64,000 nt of DNA from assembly GCA_963930645.1 (NCBI GenBank), contig OZ005648.1, positions 247,543,436 to 247,607,435 on the forward strand, read 5' to 3'. The DNA is from Salticus scenicus. Lineage: Eukaryota > Arthropoda > Arachnida > Araneae > Salticidae. Under the pieces are notes generated by a model, which was not told where the DNA came from, searched no databases, and was given only the letters and a program-made list of their open reading frames with translations. The position numbers were made by a program, and so were the translations under genes. Shown piece by piece: positions 1 through 12,379 of the stretch (position 1 is its first letter; the number at the start of each line of letters is the position of its first letter).

Positions 1-307
1 TGTTTACATAATTACTCATTACCTAATGAATATTTTTCAATTCTGTTTTCACATTTAGAAAATTCATAAGCGTTAAATTAGTACTTGTTTTCCAAAAATT
101 GATTTTTTAAAATTTTAGTATTTCATTTTGCGATTAGAAAATGAGAAAAATGCATTTTGTAAAAAATCGCATTTTTGAACTCAAAATTAAAATGTAAAAA
201 TTAAAAAAAATGAATTTTTCAAAAATGAGTACTCATTTAACGGTTATGAATTTTCTGACTGCGAAAACAGAATTAAAAAATATTCATTAGGTATTGTCCC
301 CTCTTAA
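1..307 (-). mobile_element. TTAA-flanked foldback MITE, deleted partial copy
   Basis: This is an inverted copy of the 438-bp family seen in full at 304-741, cut by the window start. It ends at the TTAA at 304-307, which it shares with the next copy. Read on the minus strand, it lacks about 68 bp that lie in the full copy between two TACCTAAT repeats (318-325 and 386-393), so the deletion probably arose between those short repeats. No coding capacity is seen. Confidence 0.8.
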
Positions 308-325
308 GAGGGGACAATACCTAAT
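286..325. repeat. Perfect 40-bp palindrome at the MITE junction
   Basis: The ends of two oppositely oriented MITE copies meet at one shared TTAA (304-307). Each half carries the family terminus with GAGGGGACAATACCTAAT, so the junction is a perfect 40-bp palindrome. Confidence 0.9.
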
Positions 326-741
326 CTCTCCGGCAGCCTTCGCCCATGTTATTCTATGGGAAAATTTGTTGCTACAATTACACATTACCTAATGAATATT
401 TTTAAATTCTGTTTTCGCAGTCAGAAAATTCATAACCGTTAAATGAGTACTCATTTTTGAAAAATTCATTTTTTTTAATTTTTACATTTTAATTTTGAGT
501 TCAAAAATGCGATTTTTCACAAAATGCATTTTTCTCATTTTCTAATCGCAAAATGAAATACTAAAATTTTAAAAAATCAATTTTTGGAAAACAAGTACTA
601 ATTTAACGCTTATGAATTTTCTGAATGTGAAAACAGAATTGAAAAATATTTATTAGGTAATGAGTAATTATGTAAACAAATTTCCCCATAGAATAACATG
701 GGCGAAGGCTGCCGGCGAGATTAGGTATTGTCCGCTCTTAA
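304..741 (+). mobile_element. Complete TTAA foldback MITE (438 bp)
   Basis: TTAA bounds both ends (304-307 and 738-741). The termini read GAGGGGACAATACCTAATCT on one side and its near-exact inverse on the other. The whole element is a foldback: the left half pairs imperfectly with the inverse of the right half, including a conserved block around GTTATTCTATGGG. A second copy of exactly the same length lies at 34633-35070, with diverged relatives at 47302-47741 and 58215-58610. TTAA targets suggest mobilisation by a piggyBac- or Kolobok-type transposase, none of which is visible in this window. It has no ORF. Confidence 0.88.
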
Positions 742-1089
742 TACTAAAATATGGCAAAGTGGTCAACATGGCATGATGATGAAGGTTCCGTTTGCCTCTT
801 CTCTGTTGAAAAGAAAAAAAAAAGGGAAGAAGGAAAGAAAAAGAAAAAAATGAAAGAACCAGAAATGACTGAGACACAATTAAGAAACTTGGCCACCAGG
901 ACATGGTTCGGTAAATTATGCAGTGATCTACCGGGTTTCATACTAACGTGCATTGTGGAGGCATGCAATGTGTGAATGAATTGCGACATGAATATAACTA
1001 AAACGGTCGGTGAACTCTGCAGTAGATATTTACAAACGATTGATGGGTTCATTGGCAAAAAGGTATATGAAAGAGGTTAGCAGTTGTTG
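742..1089. other. Unassigned stretch between MITE and Tc1 relic
   Basis: There is a purine-rich A/G run near 812-852 and otherwise unremarkable sequence. It may include the 5' end of the Tc1 relic that follows, but I could not find its terminal repeat. Confidence 0.4.
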
Positions 1090-1990
1090 AAACCTTTGAC
1101 GAAGAGAAGGCAGAGGAAGAAAGTCAGATCAAGTCCTCACAGTCAAGCAGAACAGATTGGCTTGTGTATTGGCGAAGAGATTTGGTAATTGTCACTTGGT
1201 GAAACGAGTAATTTACAGAAGCGGAACAGCCATCTGTCTCTTGTCGTTTTCTGGCAAACAATGCAGGAAAAGATGGCGCAATAAGAAGAGCAGCTCTACT
1301 AACAGTTTGACATTTGAGAAATCATAGGGGTCGAATAATTTCAAGGGATACCGTTTAGGAAATAGCTAAAGTTGGACCCAGAGCTCAGCGAATATTACAG
1401 CTATCGTTTCTTACATCTCTTTAAATATTTTAAATTATTTGGAATGGCTCTGCTACTATCTAAGTGGACAGCGCCTGAATGGAAGAATGTCAACATTAGC
1501 CACGAATTTCATCTTTCACTCGATACTAATGACTGTCGGTGCAGGGAGACGAGGGAATGAAGGTCGAATCTAATATCCCTTGCAAAGAATCACATGGCCA
1601 TTGCACATAATTTGACAGTAGTATGGAGAACCATCTCTTTGGATAGTCCAATGCTCACAATTACCTGTGGTATCAGCTTGGCTAGGCCCTGTTTCCGCGC
1701 AGCTCACGTCAACTTCGGTTCTGGAAGCGCTCAACATCGCTCTACGAGCGGTGAGCGGGGGCTGCGCCCTGTTCAGGCCCTGTTTCCGAACAGGACAATG
1801 CCCTGTCGTATACATCTTCGTTGCCGCAATAATGTCTTCGATGTGTAATATTTTCCAATAGCCTGCCACGTCTTCAGATCTTTCACCAATTGAACATGTT
1901 TAGGATTTGTTGAGTAGAGGATTTCAACCGTTTTGGAATACCTTCGAACTCGTTAAGAAGTTGTTGCTTTTTGGATCTACTACATCGGGA
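1090..1990 (+). pseudogene. Decayed Tc1-type transposase
   Basis: This is a broken relic of a Tc1 transposase, the enzyme that cuts and pastes its element at TA sites. Landmarks appear in order but in different frames. Near 1467-1515 the frame reads W-T-A-P-E-W then N-I-S-H-E, matching the family's WT..EW and FSDE block, with the first catalytic Asp replaced by His. Near 1620-1670 there is V-V-W-R-T-I-S-L-D-S, matching the MVWGAIS region. Near 1872-1905 there is S-S-D-L-S-P-I-E-H-V, the block around the last catalytic acid, followed by a stop. Stops and frame changes separate the pieces. The element ends were not found. Confidence 0.65.
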
Positions 1991-3450
1991 GCAGTGTTGC
2001 CAAAATTTTTGGACTTTTTTTTTATTCAGTCATCACCAATAATATTTCGGAGTGATGGTTGATATACATGATTGACATGATTAATCTTCGATGTGATTCG
2101 GCAAATATTACAATTGAAAATTAGTGGTTGATGTTGAATAAACCATGTATCAAACCATGTAATGTAGGCGTAGGCTATCTTCGTATATAAATTCTAAAAT
2201 TAGGCTTCCAGGTACGTAATATATTATAATATCATATTTCAATCAGCCGTCTTACTCAGATTTCGATATGAGTTTCGTCATGCTTAAATTTTTAATTACA
2301 TATATATGAAGACAAATCTTTATTCAATGCATAATCTTTTAGTTACGACAGAAAAAAAAAAAAAAAAAAAAAAAAAAAAGAAAAAAGAAAAAAAAAACCC
2401 TCTTCTTTGCTAATATATACAGCTCGCAATAATTTCTCCCCGTTTTTCCTCTCCCTTTCCCGAGCAAATCTTAAATATTTCATTGAATAGGAAATCCGAT
2501 TTTTAAAAATGCGCAAGAAATATCACTGTATCACATTTTATCAAGTTATTGTTCATAACAGCCAGCTTTTATGCCTTTAGATTAAGCTGTTTCTGTAAAA
2601 GCCCTTCTCAAATATATCTTACTTCGCACCCGTATTTCAAAAATGCAGCTGGCTAATTCACCGCAATATTCCCCGAACGATAAATTCAGAAAAATATTCC
2701 CGTCGCCAAAAACGGTCATAAATTGCCAAATGCGGCATGACCTGTCGACAACGTTTTCCGGAATGATATGCAGTTATGACTCTCCATAAAAGTGCTCTGT
2801 GCACAGTCATTGGGCCTAAAAGTTAGATATGGGGGGGGGGGGGGGGGAGAGCTGAAGACACTATGCTTTTATGGTGAAGCAGTTTAGTAATCTCCCCCCC
2901 CCCTTTTGCTCTCCTAGTTCCTTTTTGAACCTTTTATTTATAGTGGATTAGTCGGTGCCTTTGATCTTGCAAGCATCATGTTGCTCTTGTCGCCCTTTCT
3001 TTAAGCCTATCAATATTTTTGTGATTTAGGATTACAGGCTCTTGGCGAAAAAATTTGGGGGAGGCTTCCTTCCATTATTTTTTTTTAAGACATTATTCTT
3101 TTTTTTTTTTTTTTTTTTTCTTTTAAAGCTTTATTTTCGGAATACATGTGCGAGGGGATGAACGGCGCTATAAATTTCGCAGCAAATGGTCCGCTGTTTT
3201 TAAAGATATATTCTCCTATATTATCGGAATTTCGATTTCAGTTTCTTATTTTCATGCTATATATTTAGAAGCGGGAGAAAATAGAGATAAAAACAGATAT
3301 TATGTAATATGAATGGCTTTGAAATATAACTCAATAAAACGATCGTAAAATTATATTTTTGACTGCAAGAATTCTTCCTCATATTCATTTCTTAGAACTA
3401 GTTGATTGTTGAAAAAATAAAATATGTACATTTAAATTTACCTTTTCTCA

Positions 3451-3488
<38 letters not shown>

Positions 3489-5162
3489 ATAAGTTGAAAA
3501 TTTTGTAGTTATAATTTAAATATTGTGCACAAATAAATAATAATAATAAAGTAGAATAAATAAAATAAATAAATAAAACACCAAATGAACAGAGAAAAAT
3601 GTATATAAACAACGGTAATAGTTTTACTTTTTAAATATGTTTAATATAATTTTGTTAAGTTCTTATTACTTATTAACTATTGAATAGTTTTAAATGCAAC
3701 CCCCCCCCCCCCCCCCAAACGCATGAAATTCGCAAACAATCAAATTCAGGTGCTTTACAATTGAATATTATTTCCAGTTTTTCCACAAATGCAAAACAGT
3801 TTACAAAAAGACGTACTAAAGTCTGCTATATTTTTTGCGTCGTTGTCAGATGGGGCTATCAGTCCATATAACACCTCTGTTTCCATAAACGTTTTGGGAA
3901 TGCCTTGGGTATACTCTCGCTTCCCTAAGATATCCCGAAAATATCCTGAGGAAAAGGTGCACAATAATATGATATGGTAAGCAAACCGCTCTAACTCTTT
4001 AGGGGAAATGGACAACACCTTTTCGATTTTTTTTTTTCTTATCTTTTCATAGTACTTTCATCAGTGTCTTTCAGGATTACAAGTGCTTTTTTAAGTATTT
4101 TGTTAGGTTGGCACCAGGAAATTTATTTATTGTAACACTCTTAAAAAGAAACATTCATAAAACAAGAGCAATGCTTTGTGAAAGATAGTTAAAGCGAATA
4201 CTCCTGAATTACATACATTATTATAAAGTTGTATGATAAACATATGCTTATTATAAATTTATCTGTTAAATATTGTAAAAAGTAATTAAATGAATATTAT
4301 TAAATTTACTATAACCATTATGATAAACTTGTACATGTTATATTTAACTTCGTATAATATAGCACGAAAATAACAGTGTGGTTAATGCAAAGTATATTAC
4401 TTATTAGGAATGAGGACTATTAATCTCAATCTACGGATTTTTACGATACCAGTTTTACGATAGTTGGACATTTATCGAAATCGAAAATTTATCAAAAATA
4501 TAATTGAATAATTTCAAAGCAATGTTATAGTTTAAAAAAAAAAAAAAAAAAAAAACCTAATAGTCCTCCGTACTAAACTAAATACTGCTTTTGCCAGAAT
4601 TTCATCATTTCTTTCTTTCTTTCTTTTTTTTTTTTTTGTGTGTGTGTGTGTTTTGAAAGAAAAAAAAAAAAAAAAAGAAAATTAATTATAATTAGTTTCG
4701 AAAATGACATATCGAAAAATTTTTTTAAAGTAATTTTTGAATTAGGAAATAAAAAGTGCGCTGCAAAATGAAATAAAGAATAAAACAAGATAATTAAGTT
4801 TGAGTTTGAGTTGGTAATTTTTTTTCTTTCTTTTTTATTTTTCAATATTTTATAATTTATTGAAAAATAGAAAAGAAAGAAAAGAAAAAAAAAAAAAAAA
4901 AAAAAAAAAGAAACAGAAAAAATAATCGCATAAATTATTAATTTTTGTCTAAAATGGCGGTAAAATTCAAAAGTCGCCAAGGGGAGCGATATTAAGGCTG
5001 TACCATGATCAGGTTTACATAATTAATTAATTAATTATTTTATTTTATTTATTTATTTTTTCCTAATCAATGTGTAAGCTAAAACTCGGTTTTAGAAAAG
5101 TATTTATTAATTTAAAAACATAAAATTGTTTTGAAATCAAGCCATTAATAGAAGTAAATTCC
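1991..5162. other. AT-rich DNA with homopolymer runs, no gene seen
   Basis: It contains long A or T runs (about 2351-2398, 3097-3120, 3457-3484, 4533-4555, 4884-4910), a run of G near 2830-2847 facing a run of C near 2894-2904, a C run near 3700-3716 and a short GT repeat near 4637-4651. Around 1990-2175, segments resembling TTATTCA..CATCACCAATAAT and TGTTGAATAAACC weakly recall the middle of the foldback at 30753-31075, so a very old relative may lie there. The open frames here are low-complexity shadows. Confidence 0.6.
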
Positions 5163-5392
5163 TCTATGGTGGCCAAGCGGTTCTGTGGTCAAAGTTGGTA
5201 GATGGGAAGTGCCAGGTTCGACCAAAGAACGTGTTCATCGATCTAGCCGTTCGCAGCTTACCGTGGTTTTCTCCAAAACTCGCGTAAATGCGGGCTAGAT
5301 CCACTTAGAAAGACCCCCATGGAGTGCATTTCTCCTATATTCCTAGGACTAGTGCAGTCAATCAGTCTTAAGCCGTACAACCAACCAACCAT
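5163..5392 (+). repeat. tRNA-derived SINE, family 1, copy 1
   Basis: The head contains a pol III A box (TGGCCAAGCGG) and a B box (GGTTCGACCA) about 45 bp apart, in a degenerate tRNA-like frame. The body continues through motifs TGGTTTTCTCCAAAACTCG and CCTAGGACTAGTGCAGTCAAT, and the tail is a short AACC repeat. Two further copies in the window (43946-44157 and, inverted, 55470-55835) share head and body, which shows a dispersed family rather than a tRNA gene. Confidence 0.8.
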
Positions 5393-7796
5393 TCTTTGTG
5401 AGATTAACATAAGTTAGAATTTTATGTTGTAAAATTATAAGTGCTTATTTCTTTATTTTATTTCTTATTTCTTTCTTTCTTTCTTTCTTTATTAATTAAT
5501 TAATATTATTATTAATGCGGAAAGATTAAAGTGTAATGATGATGATTATTTATAAGAACGATATAATTGTAAAAACTAAATAGAATAAAGGCCTGCGATC
5601 GTCTTGAAGTGGGTTCATTTTAATTATACTATTGTAGTTACTATTCGGAACAGAATGGTGTGTCTTCATCTGGCTGAATCACAATATCGACTGTCGTTGT
5701 ACGGAAAAGAAGTCTAAGTTAAATGAAGAGTACTTTTGATATAAAATCCCTTCTGATGTAAATAGGAAAATGTCGTTTTTGTAAAGTTAGCTATCAGGAG
5801 GGATATAAACGCTCGCAGTAATGGCCATCCCTGACTCCTCTGTTGCTCTCAATTTCTGTCCATCATTACTCGACATCAGAATCATCAGAGAATAGACATA
5901 TGAAAATAGAAATAAATAAATAAAAAAGCAACAGTAAAGTGTTTATAAAAATCATTTTTTTGCCCGTCGACTCCTCTTGTCTTGATAAACAAATCGTCGT
6001 AATGAGTCTTAGCAGACTAAAGAAGATTTTGAAAAATTTCACCGAAACAAAATATATTTTTTTCTTTCTTTCTTTTTTTTTCTTTTTCTTTTTTTTTTTG
6101 AATAATTAAGTCAATACATAACACAATAATATAGAAAATAAAATGACATTATAATGTACAATGCATGTGTGTATGTGCGTGTATTTTAAATTCTTAATAA
6201 TTTTAATTATGTCTATTTCCCGGTTTCTTCGCCCTGTAGTGAAGAAATTATATATATATATATACATATACATATACATATACAAGCGATTTATTTATTC
6301 TATTATATATCAATAAATGTCCACTGTCTCACAATATATATATATATATATAACAAAATAAAAAATGTGGAGGATGGGAGGCAAGATGTTTGATTAGGGA
6401 GGAAGGGTGGTGTTGTATGGCTGGTTAGTTGGGTGGGTTGATGAATTTAATTATAAAAAAAAAAAAAAAAAAAATGGGAAGCATTGTATTATCGCAATTG
6501 CAGATTGCATCCTCTTTTTCTGGTTGATATTATTTAAGTTTCAACTCTTCATACATTATATTTGTTTAATTATTCAAACATAAGATTTCATTCTATGCAT
6601 AATCACATTTGGTGTTTTCATTAATTTTAATCAATTCTAAATTAATAAAAAATAAATAAATAAATAATAATCATTAAAATTAAAATAATAATTCACCAAT
6701 AAACATAATCATAATGTCTTAATCAATCATATCAATCATCACTTGTTGGCCTTTTGATGAGATTGTTTAAGAATACAAATTAAACTAATGTGAAAATTGG
6801 AAGTCATATCTTACATTTTCTGTAATTACTTAACAGTAACTCATTTTTTTCATGTAAGATGGCGCTAGCTCACTTTAAGTTGAACGTTTAATCTAAACTG
6901 AAAATAGAAAAGATTAACGTTATAATTAAATAACCCTGTTAAATATCATCTTTTTAATAGTGTATTTAGCTTTTAAATTTTAAAGATTAATAACTATCGC
7001 TTAATGCTTTCATTTATTTCATTTCAGAAGCAACTAGATCGATTAATAGTTTCTTTACTTTTAATCTTTTCTTTTCACTAATGTTCGTTTTGGCAACCTG
7101 TTTATTTCTACTATTTCTGTTTGGAATCGGTTAAATGTGGACTTATCAAAAATACTTATTCCATTTTTCAATTCTGGTTGTGTTACTGTTTAATCTAATT
7201 TCCTTTTTTACTTTGTTTTGTTGCAAGATAGAAACTTGAGTTGTATATTGCATGAATTAGCTATACAGCGATCCAAAATCTTGTATATGCTGACAGAGAT
7301 GCAAGTTTCCTGATGAATGATCATTTCTGGTTTTCAGCATTTAAAATTCTATTTTTCATTTCATGAATTCTCTTTTCTTTTAACAGATCTTTTTGGTTAA
7401 TTTATCTCTTTCCATTTCTATTATTTGATGAATATTTCTATTGAATTAATGGACAATGCAAATTATCTCATCGTTAGGCTTACGTGTTATGTATGTCATT
7501 TCTCTTCTGTGTAAGTACTTTTACATGTTTTTACTACTCAGTGTATTTAAATTAAATTATCATCGTGACAATAATTTTATTCGAAATACATCTCATTTAA
7601 AATTTCATATGTTGGTATTTTCATCTATCTTTCATTTGCTGAGTGTTGTAAAGGAATTATATTATTCAAATTATATATATATAACATATATATATGTATA
7701 TATATTTATATAACAATATTTATTATTTATTTGTAATATTTTCATTTATAATTTACTTCATTTTTATATATTGTATTATATATAATATAATATATA
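5393..7796. other. AT-rich DNA with microsatellites, no gene seen
   Basis: This stretch holds CTTT repeats near 5466-5490, a T-rich run near 6055-6100, AT repeats near 6249-6266, 6335-6352 and 7673-7710, and short AAAT arrays near 6650-6670. Nothing looks coding. Confidence 0.6.
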
Positions 7797-8262
7797 CACT
7801 GAGAAAAAAAATATACCGCCTTCATCTAGAATGAATAAGTGGTCATTTTCTAAATCCCTTAACTAGAAATATAGATTTCCGAGCTATGCGCATATGGCAC
7901 GCCAATAAACTGAATAGACGAAATGATCGAGAATTTCTAGTCTACACATTTCTAGATGGTGAAACAATAGTCTGAATATTCTGAATCTTTTGTATTGTGA
8001 GAAATTCTCGCTTGATTTTCTAGAACTGGGTAATAAACCAAGATTATAGTTGCTGAAACCCGTCTCTTGTATTCGCATTTATTTGCAGAGATTTTTAAAT
8101 AACTTTGCCCTCGATAATATAGGCAAACATTCTAGAATTCTAATAGGGGTTTCTAGAACTCGATTTCAAAGGGAACTAGAATTTATAAGGATGGCATGGA
8201 ACTATTTTTTCTTGAGCCACAATTTAGATTCTAGATGTCAGTTAGAGAATTTTTTCTCAGTG
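7797..8262. mobile_element. Non-autonomous TIR element rich in CTAG
   Basis: Both ends carry CACTGAGAAAAAA as an inverted repeat (7797-7809 and 8250-8262), about 466 bp apart. The interior is partly palindromic and contains about ten CTAG-centred sites, several of them TTCTAGAA. No transposase is visible. I could not find a convincing target duplication, so the superfamily is unassigned. The two ORF-like frames inside, one per strand, are by-products of the palindromic structure. Confidence 0.65.
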
Positions 8263-9637
8263 TGCTGAGGCAAATGAAATGAGCTCGATGATAGTTACTT
8301 GTTTAAAGAACGTTTAAATTACAAAAGAGGTAAGGGAATTTGAAAGTAATTTTGATCAGAATAGCTTTAAAATTCTATTCCCTAATAAACGCAATTTAGG
8401 GCAATAGTTTTGTTAGAGGTTTAAAAATAAATAAAACTAATTCTTCAATAAAAGCTTAAATAATACCATAATTTGATCATACAAATAACAGCATTTAATC
8501 CTTGACCACCTACATAGAACAAGGGGTATGAAAGTCCATTTTGAGACCACCCACTATGTATAAGCCTCTTTTGGTTTGACAATGACTGTTATTAAAGGGC
8601 ATTACGTGGTTTTGGGGAGATACCTGTCATTTCAAATAGCCGGGTACGTTACAACAATGCGTAATAACAACAGTCTGTGTAATAACTGTCACTGAAAAAT
8701 CTCTACTTTGTACGAGGGGCGTAACTTTCGGGATCATTGGTTACATAACTGTTCAGTGGATTTGATCATTTCAGGCAGTAGGGCGGAAAATTCTAGTATC
8801 TGGTATCTATATAACCCAATGCCTTTATTATAAGAACCTTTCATGTGTAGGTTTATTTACATTTAATGCTCCTGAACAACAGGTTATTGTAATTGTTTTT
8901 ATTATAACGTAAAAATCTGCCTGGTAGTTATATTTAGAATAAAAGCATAATAACCTATTGTAATTTTTTTTAATGTTATAGTACTACTTGAAAATGAGCT
9001 AGATAACGTGAAACGTTTTAAGATGATATTCGCTGAGAAACAGGTGTTTTCTTTGTTGGTTTAAGTTTTCTGCCGATGAAAAACTGAGACTTTTTCATTT
9101 TCTTTCTGTTTTCTTTTTAAAGCGTGTTTCACCAGCAAAAAAGAAAAAAGAAAAGAAAGGAAGAACAGTTGATGATAAGACTTCGTAAATTTTGCCTCTT
9201 AAATTAATTTTAAATTAAATTAAATAAAAAAAAAACTATAATTTTAACGAAACTGAAATAATAAATCAGATTAAAAATATATATATATATATATATTATT
9301 TTCTATTTTATTTATTTATTTATTTATTTTGCAATAATACATTTTCGTTTCTGGAAAAAAACATTATTAGTTTTATTTTAAAATACAAATAATTAATAAG
9401 GATATGTAAGTTGATAATAAGGAAGGTAATATAAGTTATAAAGTATCAATTGCTTTGACTTTCTAGCTGTAAAACTCTTTCCACTAATAAAAAGCAAATT
9501 ACACATTTAGAAAATTCTGAAAATGTTTTGCAAAATTTAATTTTTTTTTCTTTTTCTTTTCCTTTTTTTTTTGCTTTTATATCCCAGCTTTGCTTTTATA
9601 TCCCATTTGTCATTTCATAATTTTAGTGAAATACGTA
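8263..9637. other. AT-rich spacer, no gene seen
   Basis: Simple repeats include (AT) near 9277-9295 and (TTTA) near 9305-9330. No domain, RNA gene or terminal repeat was recognised. Confidence 0.6.
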
Positions 9638-10247
9638 CACTAATGGACCAAAAAAAAAAAAAAAAACCGCACTGCAGAAAAATTGACTTTTTTATTTGTA
9701 ATAATTACAAAACTAATGGTTGAAACAAATAAAACTGCTGCGTTTCATGATACCAAAGAGATAAAATGATACCTATGTACATTTTCGATTTCGCAATTCG
9801 CTTTATTACACTTTACGAAAGTATTTATTAAAAATCTACATAAAACTTCCTTTTAAACGTAATGTAATAAACATATACTTTGTATTCTATTATGATTTAT
9901 TATATGAAATAAACAAGTTGTATTTTAATATATGAAATAAAAGCTAGATCTAAACAATTACTTATTAAAAATACGTATTCGGCATTGGGTAATTCTATCT
10001 TTACATGAAATTACTGCTTTAATGCTCAATGGCATAGTATTATACAGTGTTTTAATATAAATATCATAAATTTCACTGTGCCAATTATCACAAATATACA
10101 TTTTTTTCTAGTTCTTGAAGAGTTGTAGGCTGCAAATCTCGAATCCTGCCCTCTCTTCCAAACCTTTTTATAGATTAAAAATTTTCGAGCGGATTGAGAT
10201 TAAGACTATTTCCAGGTCTGGTGAAGAAGAAATTCTATGATATTCTA

Positions 10248-11170
10248 TTGGGAGTACAAATTAATTCGGTCCGTTTTTTTTCGTTAAAAAAACATTTTAT
10301 TTATTATCAAAATGAAGAAACATGTTATTCAAAGTATTGTCCATCGGTAGCCACAACTTTTGTCCACCTTTCTGGCAATTTTCGGATTCCATTTCTGAAA
10401 AATGAGTCCTCTCTGGACGCAAACCATGAATCGAGCCATTCTTGAATTTCTTCGAAAGAAGTGAAGCGGTGTCCAGCCAAATCGTGATGCATCCGTCGGA
10501 ACAACCAATAATCAGAAGGAGCAAGGTCTGGCGAATAGGGCGGGTGGGGTAGGACCTCCCATTTCAACGTTTCCAAGTAATTTTTAACGACAAATGAAAA
10601 ATCGCTTTTCAACGTCGCGCGGTTTCAACTCGTATGGGACCCAATTTCCTTGCTTTTGAACCATTCCCATTTTTTTTAAGCGCACGGAAATTGCTTGCTG
10701 AGTGACTCCCAACGATCCTGCAAGCTCTTGTTGCGTTTGGCACGGATCTTGATCGAGCAATTCCTCCAATTCGGCGTCTTCGAACTTTTTCGGCTGGCCC
10801 GGGCGCTCATTGTCTTCGACACTAAAATCACCATTTTTGAAGCATCGAAACCACTCTCTACATGATTTATCAGATGGCGCAGATTCACCATAAACTTCCA
10901 GAAGCGATCGATGCGCTTCAGCGGCACTTTTCTTCCAATTAAAAAAGAAAATCAAAACTTCCCGCAAATGTTGTTTCTTTAGCACAAAACTCGACATATT
11001 GAATGCTCAAAAAACCAATGTTGTTGTATAAAACTCGAAGCTTCGTTGACTGAATATGGTTGACAAAGGTCAAACCTTTCTAACAATGCCAAAAACATCT
11101 ATCATTATTCAGTAAACAAATCAGCCAGAGCCATCTATTGAAAACGGACCGAATTAATTTGTACTCCCAA
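10248..11170 (-). mobile_element. Internally deleted mauritiana-type mariner
   Basis: Perfect 30-bp inverted ends (beginning TTGGGAGTACAAATTAATTC) are flanked by TA at 10246-10247 and 11171-11172. At 923 bp it is roughly 360 bp shorter than an autonomous mariner of this type. It sits inside the Tc1-like transposase relic. The perfect ends and near-open frames make it one of the younger elements in the window. Confidence 0.92.
10325..10997 (-). pseudogene. mariner transposase with central deletion
   Basis: The N-terminal frame (10584-10997, 137 codons) starts M-S-S-F-V and contains both helix-turn-helix regions, with landmarks CREWFRCFKNGDF, QTQQELAGSLGVTQQAIS and NWVPYEL. The C-terminal frame (10325-10612) contains LPHPPYSPDLAPSDYWLF, which carries the third catalytic Asp, and ends with LPERWTKVVATDGQYFE. 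Both are close to Mos1-like mariner transposases, about 345 residues long. The segment with the first two catalytic Asp residues is missing, and the two halves are in different frames, so no active enzyme can be made. Its ends could still be mobilised by an intact relative. Confidence 0.92.
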
Positions 11171-11608
11171 TATGTAGGATTTAACTTAAAGTAAAAATAC
11201 TTATAGAATTATAGGTGCTCATGGTAATGGATAGGTAATTTTAACAATTTGAATCAAATAAACGCACCACAGACGCTCTTCAGCAAGATGCAATATCATT
11301 TAGAAATACTGTTTGAAATGCCACTTTTATAATGCCCGCGTTTTATTTCGAGTTAATTGATTCCTTGAGCATGAAAATTTGCATTGAAAAGTTATGCATC
11401 TTCGTACCATAATATACGGAGAATGTGACACAGTTTTAAGAGTGCAATTTTCATTAAGTCGGTCACATTTTTGCCGTCCTACTAGCTTTTTTCAACTGCC
11501 CAAAATAAATTAAACTTGGCTCATCAGAGAAAACCAGTTCAGCCCAATAATTAACTGATAATTTTTTTTTTAATTTTTGGTCAACTGAAGCCTTGCTTTT
11601 TTTTTTTT

Positions 11609-12245
11609 TACTTTCTTCTATATGTAATATAGAGAAAGTATTGGATTCGCGAAAATTTTCGACCTCCGTTTTTTGACGGATCTACACGTTTTGGGATGTC
11701 CTGAACACGAATTGATAGTTTTTAGAAAATGTCTGTCTGTGTGTCTGTCTGTCTGTCTGTCTGTATCATTTTTTTGTGGACGCTGTATCTCACGAACATA
11801 TGAATGAAATTTAACCAAACTTGGTATTTAGTTGCACCCCGACATGAACTGGTGCCCATTAGATTTGGGGATCAATAGCTCAACAGGTGGCGCTGTAATC
11901 GCATTTTATGCAAATTTTTAACATGGCAGCATAGGACAAAATTCCGTATAAATGGGCATAATGAGAGTTATTTTAAACTTGTGATTGTAAAATTAATTTG
12001 AATTATTGATGATAGTAGTAGTTAACTAGGAAAAAAAAAATTGTGCATGGGGGGGCATCGGTTCCCCCCCTGGGGGGGAAGTACCCCCCCGGGAGGGTTA
12101 AATTTTGAAGATGGGTATCATTCGAAAGATCTCGTCAATACCTTTAAAACGAATGGTTGAACCATAAATCTGTGATAATTTAAAACAAAGTTATCGATTT
12201 TTTTTACTTTTAACAAAAAAAAAAAAAAACTTAGAAAAAAAATTC

Positions 12246-12280
<35 letters not shown>

Positions 12281-12311
12281 TTGTTAGTGATTGAATATGT
12301 ATTAATTTTCA

Positions 12312-12379
<68 letters not shown>

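Noticed and set aside
2830..2904. G-quadruplex or regulatory hairpin formed by G and C runs
   Set aside because: Single homopolymer runs are common in this window, with no conserved arrangement to support function.
4573..4980. 135-codon frame on the minus strand
   Set aside because: It is built from A/T runs giving long Phe/Lys stretches; no motif is present.
5163..5392. Functional tRNA gene
   Set aside because: A and B boxes are present, but stems do not pair and the sequence has a shared SINE body in three copies.
11731..11766. CRISPR-like short regular repeats (GTCT units)
   Set aside because: It is a simple microsatellite inside a HINE; units have no spacers, and the genome is eukaryotic.
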